Positions 62,752-64,000 of a DNA stretch of 64,000 bases are shown piece by piece. Numbering within the stretch: position 1 is the stretch's first letter; every line of letters begins with the position of its first letter. The notes under the pieces are model-generated. The model did not search any database. It was not told the DNA's origin and worked only from the letters and a program-made list of their open reading frames with translations. This DNA comes from Leucobacter sp. OLIS6 (GTDB lineage: Bacteria > Actinomycetota > Actinomycetes > Actinomycetales > Microbacteriaceae): assembly GCF_002752355.1 (NCBI RefSeq), contig NZ_MRAV01000009.1, forward strand, positions 148,016-212,015, read 5' to 3'. Position numbers and translations under genes: made by a program.

Positions 62752-63891
62752 ATGACGATCCCCACCTCCACCCGCGCCGCCGTGCTCGTCGAGCACGGCG
62801 CTCCCCTCGAGCTGCAGGACCTCCCGCTGCCCGGGACGGTCGAACCCGGCGCCGCCCTCGTACGCATCACCTGCACCACGCTCTGCGGCACCGACATCGA
62901 GATCTGGGAGGGCCGCATGACCTTCCCCGGCATGCTGCCGATGGTGCTCGGCCACGAGATGGTCGGCGAGGTGATCGCCGTGGGCGACGGCACCGTCGAC
63001 GCGCTCGGCGCGCCCATCGAGGTCGGCGACCGCATCGGCTGGTCGGAATCCGTCTGCGGCGAGTGCTTCGGCTGCACGGTGCTGCGCCAGCCCGTCGCCT
63101 GCTCGAAGCGCGGCTACGGGTTCCTGCAGCGCTCCGACGTGCCGCCCTACGCGACCGCCGGTCTGTCCGAGTACGCCTACGTCACGCCGGGCGCGCAGAA
63201 GCTGCGCCTACCCGAGGAAGTCAAGGACACGTGGGCCTCGGCCGCCGGCTGCGCGGCGAAGACCGTGCTGCGGGCGTTCGACCGCGCGGGCGGCGTGCGG
63301 CCGGGATCCCGGGTCGTGGTGCAGGGCTCCGGTGCGCTCGGCCTCTTCGCGACCGCGGTCGCGAGCATCTCGGGCGCGGCCCAGGTCATCACCGTCGGGG
63401 CCCCTGCTTCCCGCCTCACCCTTGCCGAGCGCTTCGGCGCCACCCACACGGTCGACATCGCCGGAGGGTCGGAGGCGACCATCGCTCGGGTGCAGGAGCT
63501 CACGGGCGGCCGGGGCGCCGACCTGATCCTCGACTTCGCGGGCGCCCCCTCCATCGGCCCCGAGGCCATCGCGATGGCCGCGCAGCGCGGGGTGTTCGCG
63601 GTCGTCGGATCCACCGGCCCCGTCGGCGACCCGTTCCCCATCTCGGCGATCATGGGCAAGGAGCTCACGGTCGTCGGATCGCTCAACGGCGACGTCTCCG
63701 ACTACTTCCGCTCGATCGAGTTCTTCCGGGCCTTCGCCGACCGCTTCCCCTGGGACGAGCTGTTCTCGGAGCCGTGCGGCCTCGCCGAGGCGTCCGAGCG
63801 GATCGCGAACATGCACGCGCTCGGCGAGGTCAAGGCCGTCATCGACCCGCGCATCACCGTGCGCTCCGCCGAGCCGTCGGCCGCGCGCTAG
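62752..63891 (+). CDS. Zinc-containing alcohol dehydrogenase (MDR family)
   Basis: A 379-residue medium-chain dehydrogenase. Catalytic-zinc residues Cys (CTTLCGTD) and His-Glu (LGHEMVGEV) and the four structural-zinc Cys (CGECFGC...ACS) are visible, and the Rossmann motif is VVQGSGALGLFA. Sequence style is near threonine/sorbitol-type and crotonyl-CoA-reductase-like dehydrogenases; the alcohol is unknown. ATG at 62752 after GGAAC/GGAGCC. It is divergent from the amidohydrolase. Confidence 0.86.
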   Translation: MTIPTSTRAAVLVEHGAPLELQDLPLPGTVEPGAALVRITCTTLCGTDIEIWEGRMTFPGMLPMVLGHEMVGEVIAVGDGTVDALGAPIEVGDRIGWSESVCGECFGCTVLRQPVACSKRGYGFLQRSDVPPYATAGLSEYAYVTPGAQKLRLPEEVKDTWASAAGCAAKTVLRAFDRAGGVRPGSRVVVQGSGALGLFATAVASISGAAQVITVGAPASRLTLAERFGATHTVDIAGGSEATIARVQELTGGRGADLILDFAGAPSIGPEAIAMAAQRGVFAVVGSTGPVGDPFPISAIMGKELTVVGSLNGDVSDYFRSIEFFRAFADRFPWDELFSEPCGLAEASERIANMHALGEVKAVIDPRITVRSAEPSAAR

Positions 63892-63916
63892 ACCCGCTTC
63901 CGTCAGAGAGGACCCC

Positions 63917-63949
63917 ATGACTCCCACCACCCCTCTTCTACTCCTCTGA
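63917..63949 (+). other. Candidate 10-codon leader peptide or gene remnant
   Basis: ATG preceded by AGAGAGGA at 4-base spacing opens a 10-codon frame ending in four consecutive Leu codons (CTT, CTA, CTC, CTC) and a stop. It lies between the alcohol dehydrogenase stop and the TCTACA element. Consecutive Leu codons, including the rare CTA, are typical of attenuation leaders, but a remnant or chance frame is as likely. The sequence after it is cut by the window end. Confidence 0.3.
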
Positions 63950-63961
63950 CGCTGCCGACGA

Positions 63962-63976
63962 TCTACACTGCGTAGA
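63962..63976. promoter_or_regulatory. TCTACA-type operator at the window end
   Basis: TCTAC-ACTGC-GTAGA (63962-63976) is a perfect palindrome with the shared TCTACA and CGTAGAC halves. A further regulated gene probably starts just beyond 64000. The TACACT within it resembles a -10 box. Confidence 0.5.
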
Positions 63977-64000
63977 CCCCGGTGGTCGACGTAACAATAA

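Overview
The window looks like chromosome of a high-G+C Actinobacterium. The evidence is strong G/C-ending codon use, many GTG starts, several genes that appear leaderless (a TANNNT -10 box ending 6-7 bases before the start codon), a cell-wall-binding-repeat surface protein and FadR/IclR/TetR-type control of small catabolic operons. Microbacteriaceae, perhaps Leucobacter, is my guess from overall style; no rRNA or marker gene confirms it. I see no tRNA, rRNA, CRISPR array, transposase or phage gene, and no gene-free stretch longer than about 270 bases. The window is a densely packed catabolic region with nine transcriptional regulators (GntR, IclR, LysR, three TetR, three AraC) controlling short operons.

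Layout. 0.1-5.3 kb: an operon for a guanidino or amide nitrogen compound (agmatinase-type ureohydrolase, NTF2-like protein, NCS1 transporter, cyclase-family hydrolase), then a succinate-semialdehyde-type aldehyde dehydrogenase. 5.3-9.7 kb: a complete 2-methylcitrate cycle operon (GntR-prpD-prpB-prpC) for propionate use. 9.8-20.9 kb: two paralogous thiamine-diphosphate enzymes flank a phenol-hydroxylase-type monooxygenase with its IclR regulator, an MHS-family transporter, and a DUF3237 / FAD monooxygenase / DUF3237 operon facing a TetR. The first ThDP paralogue has lost its cofactor motif. 21-31 kb: housekeeping-type genes (DEAD-box helicase with a 14-residue tandem tail, ABC exporter, large Ig-like/cell-wall-binding surface protein, LysR with a YeiH-type exporter). 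31-41.4 kb: a small-molecule kinase and a class-III PLP enzyme, a TetR, an aldehyde dehydrogenase, two AraC regulators with nearly identical DNA-binding domains, and the first members of a four-copy cupin family. 41.6-53.1 kb: a P1-family aminopeptidase, an oligopeptide/opine-type ABC importer with its AraC, an amidohydrolase, an efflux MFS, a third cupin and the separated ABC binding lipoprotein. 53.4-64 kb: a fourth cupin, a TetR and a run of divergent catabolic genes (intact and metal-site-dead phosphotriesterase paralogues, methyltransferase, alpha/beta hydrolase, aldo/keto reductase-like protein, SDR, amidohydrolase, zinc alcohol dehydrogenase).

Most notable are four patterns. (1) A conserved TCTACA-NN(N)-CGT element lies in three consecutive divergent intergenic regions of the last 6 kb and again at the window's end, with a weaker copy in front of the TetR gene at 54 kb; this looks like one undescribed regulon. 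(2) Two enzymes with intact active sites each have a paralogue that has lost its cofactor or metal ligands. (3) Two members of the cupin family share a promoter element (GGAAAAGTCCCA) 55-56 bases before a -10 box, and a third has a related arrangement. (4) Convergent or operon-end gaps carry very long perfect hairpins of 20-34 bp per arm.
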